DNA of 64,000 nt, from assembly GCF_022761015.1 (NCBI RefSeq), contig NZ_JAKWJQ010000001.1, forward strand, positions 682,001 to 746,000, written 5' to 3'. Source of the DNA: Humibacter sp. RRB41. GTDB lineage: Bacteria; Actinomycetota; Actinomycetes; Actinomycetales; Microbacteriaceae. The notes under the pieces are model-generated. The model was given only the letters and a program-made list of their open reading frames with translations. It did no database searches and had not been told where the DNA came from. A program made the translations under genes and the position numbers. This document shows, in pieces, positions 16,144 to 25,478 of the stretch (positions are counted from its first letter, which is position 1; every line of letters starts with the position of its first letter).

Positions 16144-18660
16144 ATGTTTGAGAGATTCACCGACCGAGCCCGTCGTGTCGTCGTCCTGGCCCAAGAAGAG
16201 GCCAAGATGCTCAACCACAACTACATCGGCACCGAGCACATTCTGCTCGGGCTGATCCATGAGGGTGAGGGCGTCGCGGCGAAGGCCCTGGAGTCGCTGG
16301 GGATCTCGCTGGATGCCGTGCGCGAGCAGGTGCAAGACATCATCGGGCAGGGCCAGCAGCAGCCGACCGGGCACATCCCGTTCACGCCGCGCGCCAAGAA
16401 GGTGCTCGAACTGTCTCTGCGCGAGGCACTGCAGCTCGGCCACAACTACATCGGCACCGAGCACATTCTGCTCGGTCTCATCCGCGAGGGCGAGGGCGTG
16501 GCGGCTCAGGTGCTCGTCAAGCTCGGCGCGGATCTCAACAGGGTGCGCCAGCAGGTCATCCAATTGCTCTCCGGTTACCAGGGCAAGGAGCAGGTTCAGG
16601 TGGGAGCGAACGAGCAGCAAGGTGCCCAGGGCGGCAGCCAGATTCTCGACCAGTTCGGCCGCAACCTCACGCAGGCCGCGCGCGAGAACAAGCTCGACCC
16701 GGTGATCGGGCGCGAGAAAGAGATCGAGCGCGTCATGCAGATCCTGTCGCGCAGGTCCAAGAACAACCCGGTGCTGATCGGTGAGCCCGGCGTGGGCAAG
16801 ACCGCCGTCGTCGAGGGGCTTGCTCAGGCGATCGTGCGCGGCGACGTGCCGGAGACGCTGAAGGACAAGCAGCTCTACACGCTCGACCTCGGCTCGCTGA
16901 TCGCCGGTTCCCGCTACCGCGGTGACTTCGAGGAGCGCCTCAAGAAGGTGACCAAGGAGATTCGCACCCGCGGCGACATCATCACGTTCATCGACGAGAT
17001 CCACACCCTCGTCGGTGCAGGCGCGGCAGAAGGCGCGATCGACGCGGCGAGCATCCTGAAGCCGCTGCTGGCGCGCGGCGAACTGCAGACCATCGGTGCG
17101 ACCACGCTCGACGAGTACCGCAAGCACTTCGAGAAGGATGCCGCGCTCGAGCGCCGCTTCCAGCCCATCCAGGTCGCGGAGCCGTCGTTGCCCCACACGA
17201 TCAACATCCTCAAGGGGCTGCGCGATCGGTATGAGGCGCACCACAAGGTGTCGATCACGGATGGCGCGATCGTCGCGGCCGCGAACCTCTCCGACCGCTA
17301 CATCAGTGACCGTTTCCTTCCGGACAAGGCCATCGACCTGATCGACGAGGCCGGCGCTCGCCTGCGTCTGTCGATCCTGTCGGCGCCGCCGGAGCTGCGC
17401 GAGTTCGACGACAAGATCGCCAAGGTGCGCGAGCGCAAGGAAGGGGCGATCGAGGAGCAGGACTTCGAGAAGGCCGCGAGCCTGCGCGACGAGGAGAAGA
17501 ACCTCCTCGGCGAGCGACTGCGCCTCGAGAAGCAGTGGAGGAGCGGCGACGTCAAGACCACTGCCGAGGTCGATGAGGGACTCATCGCCGAGGTGCTGGC
17601 CCAGGCGACGGGCATCCCGGTGTTCAAGCTCACCGAGGAGGAGTCCAGCCGACTCGTCTTCATGGAGAAGGCGTTGCACCAGCGCGTCATCGGTCAGGAA
17701 GAGGCCATCTCGGCGCTCTCCCGCACGATCCGCCGTCAGCGCGCAGGCCTGAAGGACCCGCACCGCCCGAGTGGCTCGTTCATCTTCGCCGGCCCGACCG
17801 GTGTCGGAAAGACCGAGTTGGCCAAGGCGCTCGCAGAGTTCCTGTTCGACGACGAGTCGGCGATGATCTCTCTCGACATGTCGGAGTACGGCGAGAAGCA
17901 CACGGTCTCCCGTCTGTTCGGTGCCCCTCCCGGGTTCGTCGGCTTCGAAGAGGGCGGCCAGCTCACCGAGAAGGTACGCCGCAAGCCGTTCAGCGTCGTG
18001 CTGTTCGACGAGATCGAGAAGGCGCACCCCGACATCTTCAACTCGCTGCTCCAGATTCTGGAGGAGGGACGTCTGACGGATGGCCAGGGCCGCGTCGTCG
18101 ACTTCAAGAACACGGTCATCATCATGACGACCAACCTCGGCACGAAGGACATCACGGGCGGCCCGGTGGGCTTCCTCATCGAAGGCGACTCTCAGACCGG
18201 CTACGACCGCATGAGCGGCAAGGTCAAGGACGAGCTGAAGAAGAACTTCAAGCCGGAGTTCCTCAACCGCGTCGACGAGGTCATCGTGTTCCCGCAACTC
18301 GACAAGCAGGAGCTGCTGCAGATCGTCGACCTGTTCATCAAGCGCCTCGGCGACCGGATGCTCGACCGCGACCTGACGATCGAGCTCACGACGCCCGCCA
18401 AGGAGCACCTGATCGAGGTCGGCTTCGACCCCGCGCTCGGTGCTCGACCGCTTCGTCGGGCAGTGCAGCACGAAGTGGAGGATCAGCTCAGCGAGAAGAT
18501 CCTGCACGGCGAGCTCAACGCCGGCGACCACGTGACCGTCGACTTCGTGAACGGCGAGCTCGTCTTCACGACCGCGGCACGCAAGGACCCGGTGGGCGCG
18601 CTCGCAGCGGGACCGATCGGCACCGGCTCGGTGACGCCGGACCTCGCAGCCGGACTGTAG
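16144..18660 (+). CDS. clpC: ATP-dependent Clp protease ATPase subunit ClpC
   Basis: An 838-residue Hsp100 unfoldase that feeds substrates to ClpP. Two Clp-N repeats (each containing [14 protein letters not shown]) occupy residues 1-145. Next come AAA-1 with Walker A GEPGVGKT (213-220), a UVR/M-type coiled coil (around [13 protein letters not shown]) and AAA-2 with Walker A GPTGVGKT (550-557) and Walker [12 protein letters not shown]. The C-terminus has the D2-small domain ([10 protein letters not shown]). Start [11 protein letters not shown] at 16144 is set by AAGGAG at 16131-16136. It is monocistronic, with a strong terminator directly downstream. Confidence 0.97.
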   Translation: MFERFTDRARRVVVLAQEEAKMLNHNYIGTEHILLGLIHEGEGVAAKALESLGISLDAVREQVQDIIGQGQQQPTGHIPFTPRAKKVLELSLREALQLGHNYIGTEHILLGLIREGEGVAAQVLVKLGADLNRVRQQVIQLLSGYQGKEQVQVGANEQQGAQGGSQILDQFGRNLTQAARENKLDPVIGREKEIERVMQILSRRSKNNPVLIGEPGVGKTAVVEGLAQAIVRGDVPETLKDKQLYTLDLGSLIAGSRYRGDFEERLKKVTKEIRTRGDIITFIDEIHTLVGAGAAEGAIDAASILKPLLARGELQTIGATTLDEYRKHFEKDAALERRFQPIQVAEPSLPHTINILKGLRDRYEAHHKVSITDGAIVAAANLSDRYISDRFLPDKAIDLIDEAGARLRLSILSAPPELREFDDKIAKVRERKEGAIEEQDFEKAASLRDEEKNLLGERLRLEKQWRSGDVKTTAEVDEGLIAEVLAQATGIPVFKLTEEESSRLVFMEKALHQRVIGQEEAISALSRTIRRQRAGLKDPHRPSGSFIFAGPTGVGKTELAKALAEFLFDDESAMISLDMSEYGEKHTVSRLFGAPPGFVGFEEGGQLTEKVRRKPFSVVLFDEIEKAHPDIFNSLLQILEEGRLTDGQGRVVDFKNTVIIMTTNLGTKDITGGPVGFLIEGDSQTGYDRMSGKVKDELKKNFKPEFLNRVDEVIVFPQLDKQELLQIVDLFIKRLGDRMLDRDLTIELTTPAKEHLIEVGFDPALGARPLRRAVQHEVEDQLSEKILHGELNAGDHVTVDFVNGELVFTTAARKDPVGALAAGPIGTGSVTPDLAAGL

Positions 18661-18672
18661 GCATCCGCTCCA

Positions 18673-18707
18673 CGAAAGGGGCTGACCCGTCGGGTCGGCC
18701 CCTTTCG
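18673..18707 (+). terminator. Transcription terminator of clpC
   Basis: Inverted repeat with 16-base arms at 18673-18688 and 18692-18707 (one mismatch) and a GTC loop, starting 12 bases after the clpC stop. No U-tract, as usual in actinobacteria. Confidence 0.88.
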
Positions 18708-18815
18708 CCGTCCCGTGCGGCCGCGTCCGTCGCCGTCGCGTCCCGATCCACCACCGCCACCAGCGCAGCGAGAGGCCCGCGCGGAGGATGCGCGGGCCAT
18801 CCATAGACTGAGAGC

Positions 18816-19358
18816 GTGGCAGACCTTCTCACCGAGCCCATCTCGACGATCTCGTCGCAGGGGTTCAGGGTGCGACGAGCGCGCACCGGCGATGTGCCGG
18901 GCATCCAGCAGTTGGTGCAGCCGCTGGTGGAGAGCCGCATCCTGCTCGGCAAGGAGCGTGTGGCCCTGTACGAAGCGCTGCAGGAGTTCCGGGTCGCGGT
19001 GGATCCGGACGGCAACCTGATCGGCTGCGGAGCCCTGCACGTGCTCTGGGAGGACCTCGGCGAGGTGCGCACTCTCGCCGTCGCCGACGACTGGCGAAGT
19101 CGCGGTGTCGGCCACGCGATGCTCGAACGCCTCGAGCACGACGCTGCCGGCCTCGGCCTCAGCCGGCTGTTCTGCCTCACGTTCGAGGTGCGGTTCTTCT
19201 CGCAGCACGGGTTCGTCGATATGGGCGACGCGACAGTCGATCCGGATGTCTACAACGAGCTGGTGCGCAGTAAGGACGAGGGCGTTGCCGAGTTTCTCGA
19301 CCTGGCGAGGGTGAAGCCGAACACGCTCGGCAACACCCGCATGATCAAGCTGCTCTGA
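18816..19358 (+). CDS. ArgA-like amino-acid N-acetyltransferase (GNAT)
   Basis: 180 residues. A GNAT fold with acetyl-CoA loop VADDWRSRGVGHAMLE and the amino-acid acetyltransferase features RTLAVA and RLFCLTFEVRFFSQHGF. This matches the short actinobacterial ArgA type (Mycobacterium Rv2747-like), which makes N-acetylglutamate for arginine synthesis. GTG start at 18816. No arginine genes are nearby. Confidence 0.85.
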   Translation: MADLLTEPISTISSQGFRVRRARTGDVPGIQQLVQPLVESRILLGKERVALYEALQEFRVAVDPDGNLIGCGALHVLWEDLGEVRTLAVADDWRSRGVGHAMLERLEHDAAGLGLSRLFCLTFEVRFFSQHGFVDMGDATVDPDVYNELVRSKDEGVAEFLDLARVKPNTLGNTRMIKLL

Positions 19359-19618
19359 GTTTTCTTGCGCGCCCGTCCCTGCCTGGCGCGCCGCGGTCGG
19401 CCGAGCGGGCGGCTGGGATGATTCACCGGCGAAGCCGTCGAACCTGCGGGCGTGTCACGTACTCGAGACGGCTGCTCGCGCGCCGGGCTGAACCGTCTTC
19501 CGCGCTCATGCCTCGTTCGCTATGGCAGCCGGTCGTTACCATGCTGGCCGGAGATCGATGCTGCACGCGCCCGGCGAGTTGCCACAGGTGCTGCACTGCT
19601 GCCGCTTAACCTGTCAGC

Positions 19619-20263
19619 ATGTCGAGCCTGAAGCATCCAGTCGGCCCGCAGCCGGGCAGGGTGTACCGGCGCCGACGCCTCGTAGTGGGCCTGGCGCTCT
19701 TGGCGATCATCGTGGTCGTGCTGCTCATCGTGTTCGCGCCGAGAGGCGAGTCGGATGCAACGGCACCCGTCTCGTCGAACACCCCTGTCGCGGCGACCAC
19801 GACGAAGCCGACGACGAATCCGACCACCGTTCCGACGACCAAGGCAACGGCGGCGGGCAAGGCGTGTCACATGTCCGCCGTCGACGTCGAAGCGATCACC
19901 GACGCGAACAGCTACAGCGGGACCGGCCAGCCGAAGCTGTCGTTCTCGATCACGAACACGGGATCGAAGTCGTGCACGTTCGACGTGGGCACCGCCAAGC
20001 AGGTGTTCACGATCACGAGCGGTACCGAGGTGTACTGGAAGTCGACGGACTGTCAGACGAATCCGGTCAGTACCGTCGTGCTCCTCGAGCCGGGCAAGAC
20101 CCTGACGTCGACTCCGATCGCCTGGGACCGTGCACGCTCAGACCCGTCGACGTGCAAGGACCAGAACCGTCCGGCCGTGCCGTCCGGTGGCGCGTCGTAC
20201 CACCTCAAGGTGCAGGTGGACGGCGTCACGTCGAAGACGACCAAGCAGTTCCTGTTGTACTGA
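19619..20263 (+). CDS. Membrane-anchored protein with Thr/Pro-rich stalk
   Basis: 214 residues. A basic N-terminus and one membrane helix (about 22-40) are followed by a stalk rich in TTKPTTNPTT-type repeats (about 50-78) and an extracellular beta-rich domain containing LSFSITNTGSKSCTF, which is DUF4232-like. The last codons (QFLLY-stop) form part of the 18-bp sequence repeated 2 kb downstream, so the 3' end was probably rebuilt by an insertion. Function unknown. Confidence 0.75.
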   Translation: MSSLKHPVGPQPGRVYRRRRLVVGLALLAIIVVVLLIVFAPRGESDATAPVSSNTPVAATTTKPTTNPTTVPTTKATAAGKACHMSAVDVEAITDANSYSGTGQPKLSFSITNTGSKSCTFDVGTAKQVFTITSGTEVYWKSTDCQTNPVSTVVLLEPGKTLTSTPIAWDRARSDPSTCKDQNRPAVPSGGASYHLKVQVDGVTSKTTKQFLLY

Positions 20264-20265
20264 GA
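20248..20265 (+). repeat. Left 18-bp repeat (putative att)
   Basis: Overlaps the stop codon of the stalked membrane protein; 17 of 18 bases match the copy at 22222-22239. Confidence 0.6.
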
Positions 20266-20418
20266 TAACTCGCGGAATCCCGCGGAAGTTCAGGCCTGAG
20301 TCCGTATTCGGTCCGCAGAATCGCTCGGACGGCCCGCGAACGCAGCCGCAACAGCCTGCTTTGACGAGTCATCACTGTCCGGCCAGATATGCCCGTACTC
20401 TTCCGCGTCGACCAGTGA

Positions 20419-20571
20419 GCACGTTGCACCCTCACCGAAGACCAGGTCCGTGAGATCCGCCCGCGCGTCGACAACGGTGAGTCGCGCATGTCCCTCGCAC
20501 CCGTCTTCGGCGTCAGCCGCTCCACGATCGACAACATCGGTAAAGGCGTCATCTATGTTGACGTCGCGTAG
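20419..20571 (+). pseudogene. Fragment with phage/HNH-type C-terminal helix-turn-helix
   Basis: The only open stretch reads LTEDQVREIRPRVDNGESRM, continues through VFGVSRSTIDNIGKG and then stops. This is the typical C-terminal HTH of phage HNH endonucleases and related proteins. A TGA precedes it at 20416 and no start is in frame, so it is a remnant of the inserting element. Confidence 0.45.
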
Positions 20572-20585
20572 CGGCGTGGGTCCAA

Positions 20586-21194
20586 CTACTGGAAGTACAC
20601 GATCTTGTTCGACGTCAAGTTTTCGACTCCGAAGTGACCGCCCACGATCGCTGCTGTCGGCACGGCGAATGCGAAGTCTCCTGCGACCTTGACGCCGACG
20701 TTGTCGACAATGTCGGGCTGGCTGTACCAATTGCTGGTGAGTGCCGCAGACGAGTTGACGTCGCTCGAGGAGTCATATACTTTCCCGTCGCCACCGACGT
20801 ACACCGGTCCGACTGAGAAGTAGACGGATGTGGTCTGACCGACGTACTTGGTCTGGATATTTTTGTTGACCTGCACCGTCAGCGTGCCCATCAAGTACTG
20901 AGACCCGGCCGTCAGAGTCGCGTACTGGTCCTGAGCCTGCACGGTCGCCGTTGCGTTGGTGTTGAGGTTCGTCAGTGTCACATCCCACTGGCTGCCGAGA
21001 TCAGTAACGGTGACGGTTCCTTGAGGGTACGGGTGCGCGGAAGTCCCGTCGGGCGTCGGTGTTGGAGTCGGGGTTGCCTTGGCAACGGCGTGAGTGACTT
21101 TCGCGGTGGGGTGCTCTGTCGTCGAGCAAGCGGACAGGCCGAGCACGAGGATGCCAGCGAGAGCTGCGATGCCGATTGACTTCTTGGTGTTCAC
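20586..21194 (-). CDS. Secreted lipoprotein, DUF4352-like beta domain
   Basis: 202 residues with a lipobox LSAC (Cys23), a Thr-Pro linker (TPTPTPTPDG, about 41-50) and an Ig-like domain. VTVTDLGSQWDVTLTNLN is typical of proteins sometimes classed as DUF4352, which bind or mask surface components. Divergent from the NYN gene and inside the 2-kb insertion. Function unknown. Confidence 0.75.
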   Translation of the reverse strand: MNTKKSIGIAALAGILVLGLSACSTTEHPTAKVTHAVAKATPTPTPTPDGTSAHPYPQGTVTVTDLGSQWDVTLTNLNTNATATVQAQDQYATLTAGSQYLMGTLTVQVNKNIQTKYVGQTTSVYFSVGPVYVGGDGKVYDSSSDVNSSAALTSNWYSQPDIVDNVGVKVAGDFAFAVPTAAIVGGHFGVENLTSNKIVYFQ

Positions 21195-21354
21195 GGGTCC
21201 TGCTTATCCGCTGGCGAGGGGCCTAGTAAGTCCCTGTTTGGGGCGTTCCACGCATCGGTTGACTCGCTGCATGCAGCCGAGAGCGAAATATCCACGTTCG
21301 ATGCTCATTGAGATTGATACTCCTCGATGATTGTGTGACTATAGGGACCTAGCT

Positions 21355-21386
21355 CCCCACCGTCCTCCGGGACTGGTGGGGTTTTT
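21355..21386 (+). terminator. Rho-independent terminator/attenuator upstream of the NYN gene
   Basis: CCCCACC (21355-21361) pairs with GGTGGGG (21375-21381). GTCC/GGAC extends the stem inward, and TTTTT follows. It lies 19 bases before the ATG of the NYN gene, so it either ends transcription from the left or acts as an attenuator. The U-tract is unusual for this genome. Confidence 0.75.
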
Positions 21387-21404
21387 CTGTCCTGAGAGGC
21401 GCCG

Positions 21405-22070
21405 ATGCCTGACCTGCGTGCCGCTGTCGTCATCGACTACCAAAATGTGCATCTAACGGGAGCGGGGCTGTTCGAGCAGTATCAGCCCGTGCACGAACAC
21501 TTGGTGCACCCGCTGCATTACAGCAACCAAGTTCTCGCCTGTAGGAATCGAAGCCAGCGGCCAGGGTACTCAAACGCGATGCTTACCAAGGTCCTCGTGT
21601 ATCGAGGTCTGCCTTCCGTCGATGTCGACGCGGATGCCTACGCTCGGAATCTTGCACAGAAGGCAGAGTGGGAACTCGACCCACGCGTGACCGTGACGCA
21701 TCGGCCGCTCAAGTACAAGTACCAACGCGATGCGGCAGGACGGAAAGTTACCGATTCGCGGGGCAATTGGATGGTGGTTGGGAAGCCGCAGGAGAAGGGC
21801 ATCGATGTTCTCTGCGCGTTAGCCCTCGTGCGCGAGTCCGGCGCTCCGGATGTTGACCTGGTAGTTCTCAGCTCGCAGGACACGGATCTGGAGCCGGCCC
21901 TCGATGAGGCGATCGCCCTTGGTTCAGCGAAGGTCGAAACTGCATCTTGGTTTGACGCGATCTCACCGCACTCGAGTCACGAGATTCGCCCAGCCCGGGG
22001 CACGCGTATTTGGAATACGAGGCTCAACGCTCAGGCGTTCTCGGCTTGTCGGGATACTCGCACGTATTAA
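21405..22070 (+). CDS. NYN-domain (LabA-like) putative ribonuclease
   Basis: 221 residues. A PIN-related NYN fold: N-terminal VVIDYQNVHL (first acidic residue), then GKPQEKGIDVLCALALV and DLVVLSSQDTDLEPALDEA with the acidic cluster that coordinates metal. NYN proteins cleave or process RNA. The C-terminal 40 residues look atypical. It is the main cargo of the 2-kb insertion and sits downstream of a terminator-like hairpin. A role in phage or plasmid interference is possible but not shown. Confidence 0.78.
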   Translation: MPDLRAAVVIDYQNVHLTGAGLFEQYQPVHEHLVHPLHYSNQVLACRNRSQRPGYSNAMLTKVLVYRGLPSVDVDADAYARNLAQKAEWELDPRVTVTHRPLKYKYQRDAAGRKVTDSRGNWMVVGKPQEKGIDVLCALALVRESGAPDVDLVVLSSQDTDLEPALDEAIALGSAKVETASWFDAISPHSSHEIRPARGTRIWNTRLNAQAFSACRDTRTY

Positions 22071-22221
22071 CCTCACTGCTGCCTGAGCCAGTTGGGTCGG
22101 TCCGCCCAGAGCCGGCAGAAGTCCCAGCGGAGGTCGAGTCCGTCCAATCATCCCCAACGGCTAATGGCTGGTCGGAGGACGTAACCGATCATCGCCAATC
22201 GTGGGCAATCGCCCGCATACG

Positions 22222-22239
22222 GTTCCTGCTGTACTGAGA
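22222..22239 (+). repeat. Right 18-bp repeat (putative att)
   Basis: Copy of 20248-20265 with one C/T difference, lying 107 bases before the end of radA. Confidence 0.6.
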
Positions 22240-22345
22240 CGCGCGTCGACGCCTTCGCGGAGGGTGTGATCGCGATGGCACGGGATCGCGCGGCACCCTC
22301 ATGCGCAGCTGCGGCTGCATGCGCAGCTGCACGCGGACCGCGACG

Positions 22346-23698
22346 CTAGAACGCCGCGTCGAGTTCCCTCTCGCGCGGGCTGAGGCCCGAGGAGAACGCC
22401 GCGCGCAGCGCTTGGGTGATGCCGATCGAGGACGCGTCGACGTGGGTGCGGAAGCCGAGGCGTGACGCCTCCGCCGCGCGGTTGCGTGCGGCATTTACCG
22501 TACGCACCTCGCCGGCGAGGCTGATCTCGCCGAACGCGACGGTGTCCTGTCCGATCGGCTTGTCGCGCACAGCGGATGCGACGGCTATCGCGATCGCGAG
22601 GTCGGCGGCGGGTTCGGTGAGGCGCACGCCGCCCACTGTCGAGACGTAGACATCCTTATCGGAGACGCGGATGTTCGCTCGACGCTCGAGCACCGCCAGC
22701 AGCATGGCGAGGCGTGCGGCATCCACCCCGCTCGTCACGCGGCGAGGGTTCGGAGCCTGCGTGGCGATGACGAGCGCCTGGATCTCGACCGGCAGAGCCC
22801 GGCGGCCCTCCATCGCGACCGTGACGCACGTGCCGGAGACCTGCGTGGCGTTGCGGCTGAGGAACAGCCCGCTCGGATCGGGGACTTCCGCGATGCCGTC
22901 CCCCGTCATCTCGAAGCAGCCCACCTCATCGACAGGGCCGAACCGGTTCTTCAGCGCGCGAACGAATCGCAGCGCCGTCTGGCGGTCGCCCTCGAACTGG
23001 CAGACCACGTCGACCAGATGCTCGAGAACGCGCGGTCCGGCGACCTGGCCGTCCTTGGTGACGTGCCCGACCAGCAGTACCGGCAGATTGCGCTCCTTCG
23101 CCACCCGGATGAGCGTGGTCGCCACTTCGCGCACCTGACTCGGTCCGCCGGCGATTCCGTCGAGCGCAGCGTTCGACACCGTCTGCACGGAATCGACGAT
23201 CACGAGCTGGGGGTCGACCGCATCGATCTGACCGATCACGGCCGCGAGGTCGGTTTCGGCGGCGAGGAACAGGTTCTCGTGCAGCGCGCCGGTGCGTTCT
23301 GCGCGCAGGCGCACCTGCCCGGCTGATTCCTCCGCCGAAACGTAGAGCACCCGCGATTTCGCGGCCGCGGCCCGCGATGCCACCTCCAACAGGAGCGTCG
23401 ACTTGCCGACGCCCGGTTCGCCCGACAGCAGGATGGCTGCACCGGGAACGATGCCGCCGCCGAGCACGCGGTCGAACTCGTCGATGCCACTCGGCCAGTG
23501 GTACACGGAATCCGTGGACACCTTGGTGATGGGCGTGGCCGCTCGGTCATCGGCGATGCGCGAGGCGACGACGCGGCCGGATGTCTGCGCCACTTCTGCC
23601 ATCGTGTCCCAGGCTTGACAGTCGCCGCACTTGCCCACCCACTTCGCGGTCGTCCACCCGCATACCGTGCAGCGGTACCCGCCCTGCGCTTTCGCCAT
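22346..23698 (-). CDS. radA: DNA repair protein RadA
   Basis: 450 residues. C4 zinc finger (Cys10, 13, 24, 27 in CTVCGWTTAKWVGKCGDC), RecA-like ATPase with Walker A GEPGVGKST (93-101), the RadA-specific KNRFG motif, and a C-terminal Lon-protease-like domain. It promotes branch migration in homologous recombination. Start at 23698 is fixed by GGAGGAACG. Upstream in-frame starts add a tail without homology to RadA. Confidence 0.96.
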   Translation of the reverse strand: MAKAQGGYRCTVCGWTTAKWVGKCGDCQAWDTMAEVAQTSGRVVASRIADDRAATPITKVSTDSVYHWPSGIDEFDRVLGGGIVPGAAILLSGEPGVGKSTLLLEVASRAAAAKSRVLYVSAEESAGQVRLRAERTGALHENLFLAAETDLAAVIGQIDAVDPQLVIVDSVQTVSNAALDGIAGGPSQVREVATTLIRVAKERNLPVLLVGHVTKDGQVAGPRVLEHLVDVVCQFEGDRQTALRFVRALKNRFGPVDEVGCFEMTGDGIAEVPDPSGLFLSRNATQVSGTCVTVAMEGRRALPVEIQALVIATQAPNPRRVTSGVDAARLAMLLAVLERRANIRVSDKDVYVSTVGGVRLTEPAADLAIAIAVASAVRDKPIGQDTVAFGEISLAGEVRTVNAARNRAAEASRLGFRTHVDASSIGITQALRAAFSSGLSPRERELDAAF

Positions 23699-23806
23699 CG
23701 TTCCTCCGACTCCGCCGCTGACGTTACGGCACACCGCCGACGGCCAAGGGGCGACGTCTCGCAGTCGTCGGAAACCACTGCACGACGGCGTCTGGGGAGG
23801 AGCAGT

Positions 23807-24553
23807 TCAGTTCACGGTCGCCAGTTCGTCCACACGTTCGTCGACGAGTGGAGCGAAAGCGGACGCCCACAGTTCGTACCCGCTGTCGTTCGGGTGGAAG
23901 CGGTCGCCGGAGAAGAGGGTGAAGATGCCCTGCACACCCGCACGCTTCGTCACGCCGTGCAGCGGGGCGACGCGCAGCTTGCGGGCATCCGCAAGTCGTC
24001 TGATCGCCTGAATAGCGAAGGTCACCCTGTGCTCGCTGCGTGGCAGGTAGAAGTAGGGGAGCTCCGCGACGATCGCGCCCTCGGGCAGCGCGTCCAGGAT
24101 GGTCGACACGGCCGAGGTGAATCCGCGCTCGTTCCACCGGACGATGTCGTTGACACCGATCGCAAGCGTCACGACGTCTGGTCGCAGCTTCGCGAGGCGG
24201 GGCAGCTGGTACTCGACGACATCCTGAGCCGTGGCGCCCGAGACGCTCAGGTTGACGGTGCGCACGCTGCGCCCGCTGCGGGCGGCGATGCGACGGGCCA
24301 GGATGCCGACATAGCCGTGGTCCGGCGCCGTCGCCCCGATGCCCTGCGCAGAGCTGTCTCCGAGCGCGACATAGAGCAGATCGCCCTGCTCCTTCGCCCG
24401 CGCGCGCCACCATGCGGAGTGCACAGGCAACGTCTCGTTGAGCACAGCGGATGCCCGCCTCGTCTCCGCGAACACCCGCCGCCCCCAGAGATAGACACCG
24501 GTCGCCGCGCCGAAGCCGAGCAAGGTGAGGAGAATCACTCGAGGCGCGCGCAT
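23807..24553 (-). CDS. SGNH/GDSL hydrolase with N-terminal membrane anchor
   Basis: 248 residues. A signal anchor (about 5-22) precedes block I ALGDSSAQGIGA (Ser nucleophile), block III GVNDIVRWNE and block V DRFHPNDSGY with the catalytic Asp/His. Likely an esterase or lipase acting outside the membrane. Start 24553 is preferred over 24586 because of GAGG spacing and the position of the anchor. Confidence 0.88.
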   Translation of the reverse strand: MRAPRVILLTLLGFGAATGVYLWGRRVFAETRRASAVLNETLPVHSAWWRARAKEQGDLLYVALGDSSAQGIGATAPDHGYVGILARRIAARSGRSVRTVNLSVSGATAQDVVEYQLPRLAKLRPDVVTLAIGVNDIVRWNERGFTSAVSTILDALPEGAIVAELPYFYLPRSEHRVTFAIQAIRRLADARKLRVAPLHGVTKRAGVQGIFTLFSGDRFHPNDSGYELWASAFAPLVDERVDELATVN

Positions 24554-24649
24554 TACCTCACCGTACGTCCTGCGTCGGGTCCGCATAATGGATGCCCGCA
24601 GTGCGCCGCCGATTGGCTCGCCGCGAGCCCGTCAAGTACAGTAGACGGC

Positions 24650-24739
24650 GGTACCGTGTCCGAGCGGCCGAAGGAGCATGTCTCGAAAACATGTGTGGGG
24701 GCGACTCCACCGTGGGTTCAAATCCCACCGGTACCGCCA
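24650..24739 (+). tRNA. tRNA-Ser (anticodon CGA)
   Basis: 90 nt. The acceptor stem GGTACCG pairs with CGGTACC, followed by discriminator G and an encoded CCA. The anticodon loop CTCGAAA gives CGA (codon UCG). It has a long class II variable arm, and a T-arm with GTGGGTTCAAATCCCAC. The 3' end from 24717 is the left attachment site of the island. Confidence 0.96.
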
Positions 24740-24797
24740 TGTGATGTCTCAGGACATCGGAATAGCCCGAACCTACGTTTTGTGGGTTCGGGCTATT
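24717..24797 (+). repeat. attL of the tRNA-Ser island
   Basis: 81 bp comprising the tRNA 3' end and the following hairpin. It recurs at 62388-62469 with three substitutions and one inserted T. Weaker similarity continues for about 25 more bases. Confidence 0.9.
24761..24797 (+). terminator. tRNA-Ser terminator hairpin
   Basis: AATAGCCCGAACC and GGTTCGGGCTATT form a perfect stem around TACGTTTTGTG, starting 21 bases after the tRNA. It is part of the duplicated att sequence. Confidence 0.85.
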
Positions 24798-24864
24798 GCT
24801 TTGTGCGGGGTTGGTAGTCGCGGCTTATCGGCCAAAAAGAGTGGATGGCTTCGGGCGTGTTCGT

Positions 24865-25263
24865 TTAGTGGATGTGTCCTGATCGGGTCCAGAGGCCTTC
24901 TTCTGCGGTGAGGCTTGTGTCGTAGACGATGTGGCTGAGTTGGTCGTCTGGCTGCGGGTCGGCTGTGGTTTTCGGGATGGGGCCTGCGGTGGTGATCGCT
25001 TCGTCGATGGTGAGTTCTCGTGTGGTGAGGAACCATTCGACGGCGCGGCGGCGGTGTTCTTCGGTCATGCCGCGGTGTCGGCGTAGGAGGTCGCGGATCT
25101 GCGCGTTGAGGCCTTCGAGGCGGGAGGTGGTGCGCGGGTTGCCGTAGCTGATGTGGGTGAAGAGCAGGTTCTTGCGGGCGACGAGTCGGATGAGCAGCCA
25201 GTGGGTGAAGTCGGAATACCGTCCCCGCGGCGCCAGATTGGGCGCCACGGCGTTGTCGAGCCG
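24865..25263 (-). pseudogene. Truncated IS1249/IS256-like transposase
   Basis: About 130 residues of a transposase C-terminus, including HWLLIRLVARKNLLFTHISY, then TTSRLEGLNAQIRDLLRRHRG and RRRAVEWFLTTREL. The NxLEGxNAxLRxxLRxHRG pattern is typical of IS1249-type enzymes. Reading back, a TGA stops the frame just before RLDNAVAPNL, so the N-terminal two thirds is missing. It lies immediately inside attL. Confidence 0.75.
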
Positions 25264-25478
25264 TCAGTTTGTATTTGACGGAAACTCGTAACACCTGCGG
25301 GGCCGTCCGATCCGTCTAACAATGTCGTGGAAGCATGTCGGATCAGGGCGACGGTCCTCGTAGTAGTTGTGAGTGGTCGCCCACGAGGGGCGGCCCACGC
25401 CGACGACGATGGGATCAGATCATGACCGCTGTAAACGTGGGACGCTGGAGTCGAGACAACGGGCTCGGGAGGACCACC

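Larger units (their letters stand above)
20248..22239. mobile_element. Probable 2-kb insertion flanked by 18-bp direct repeats
   Basis: GTTCCTGTTGTACTGAGA (20248-20265) recurs at 22222-22239 with one C/T difference. The first copy forms the 3' end of the preceding gene; the second is followed by sequence leading to radA. Between them are a relic with a phage-type HTH, a lipoprotein and a NYN-domain gene. No recombinase is present. Reading: site-specific insertion at a gene end. Confidence 0.5.

Noticed and set aside
15994-18804. 936-codon minus-strand frame
   Set aside because: Exact antisense of clpC; no motif of its own.
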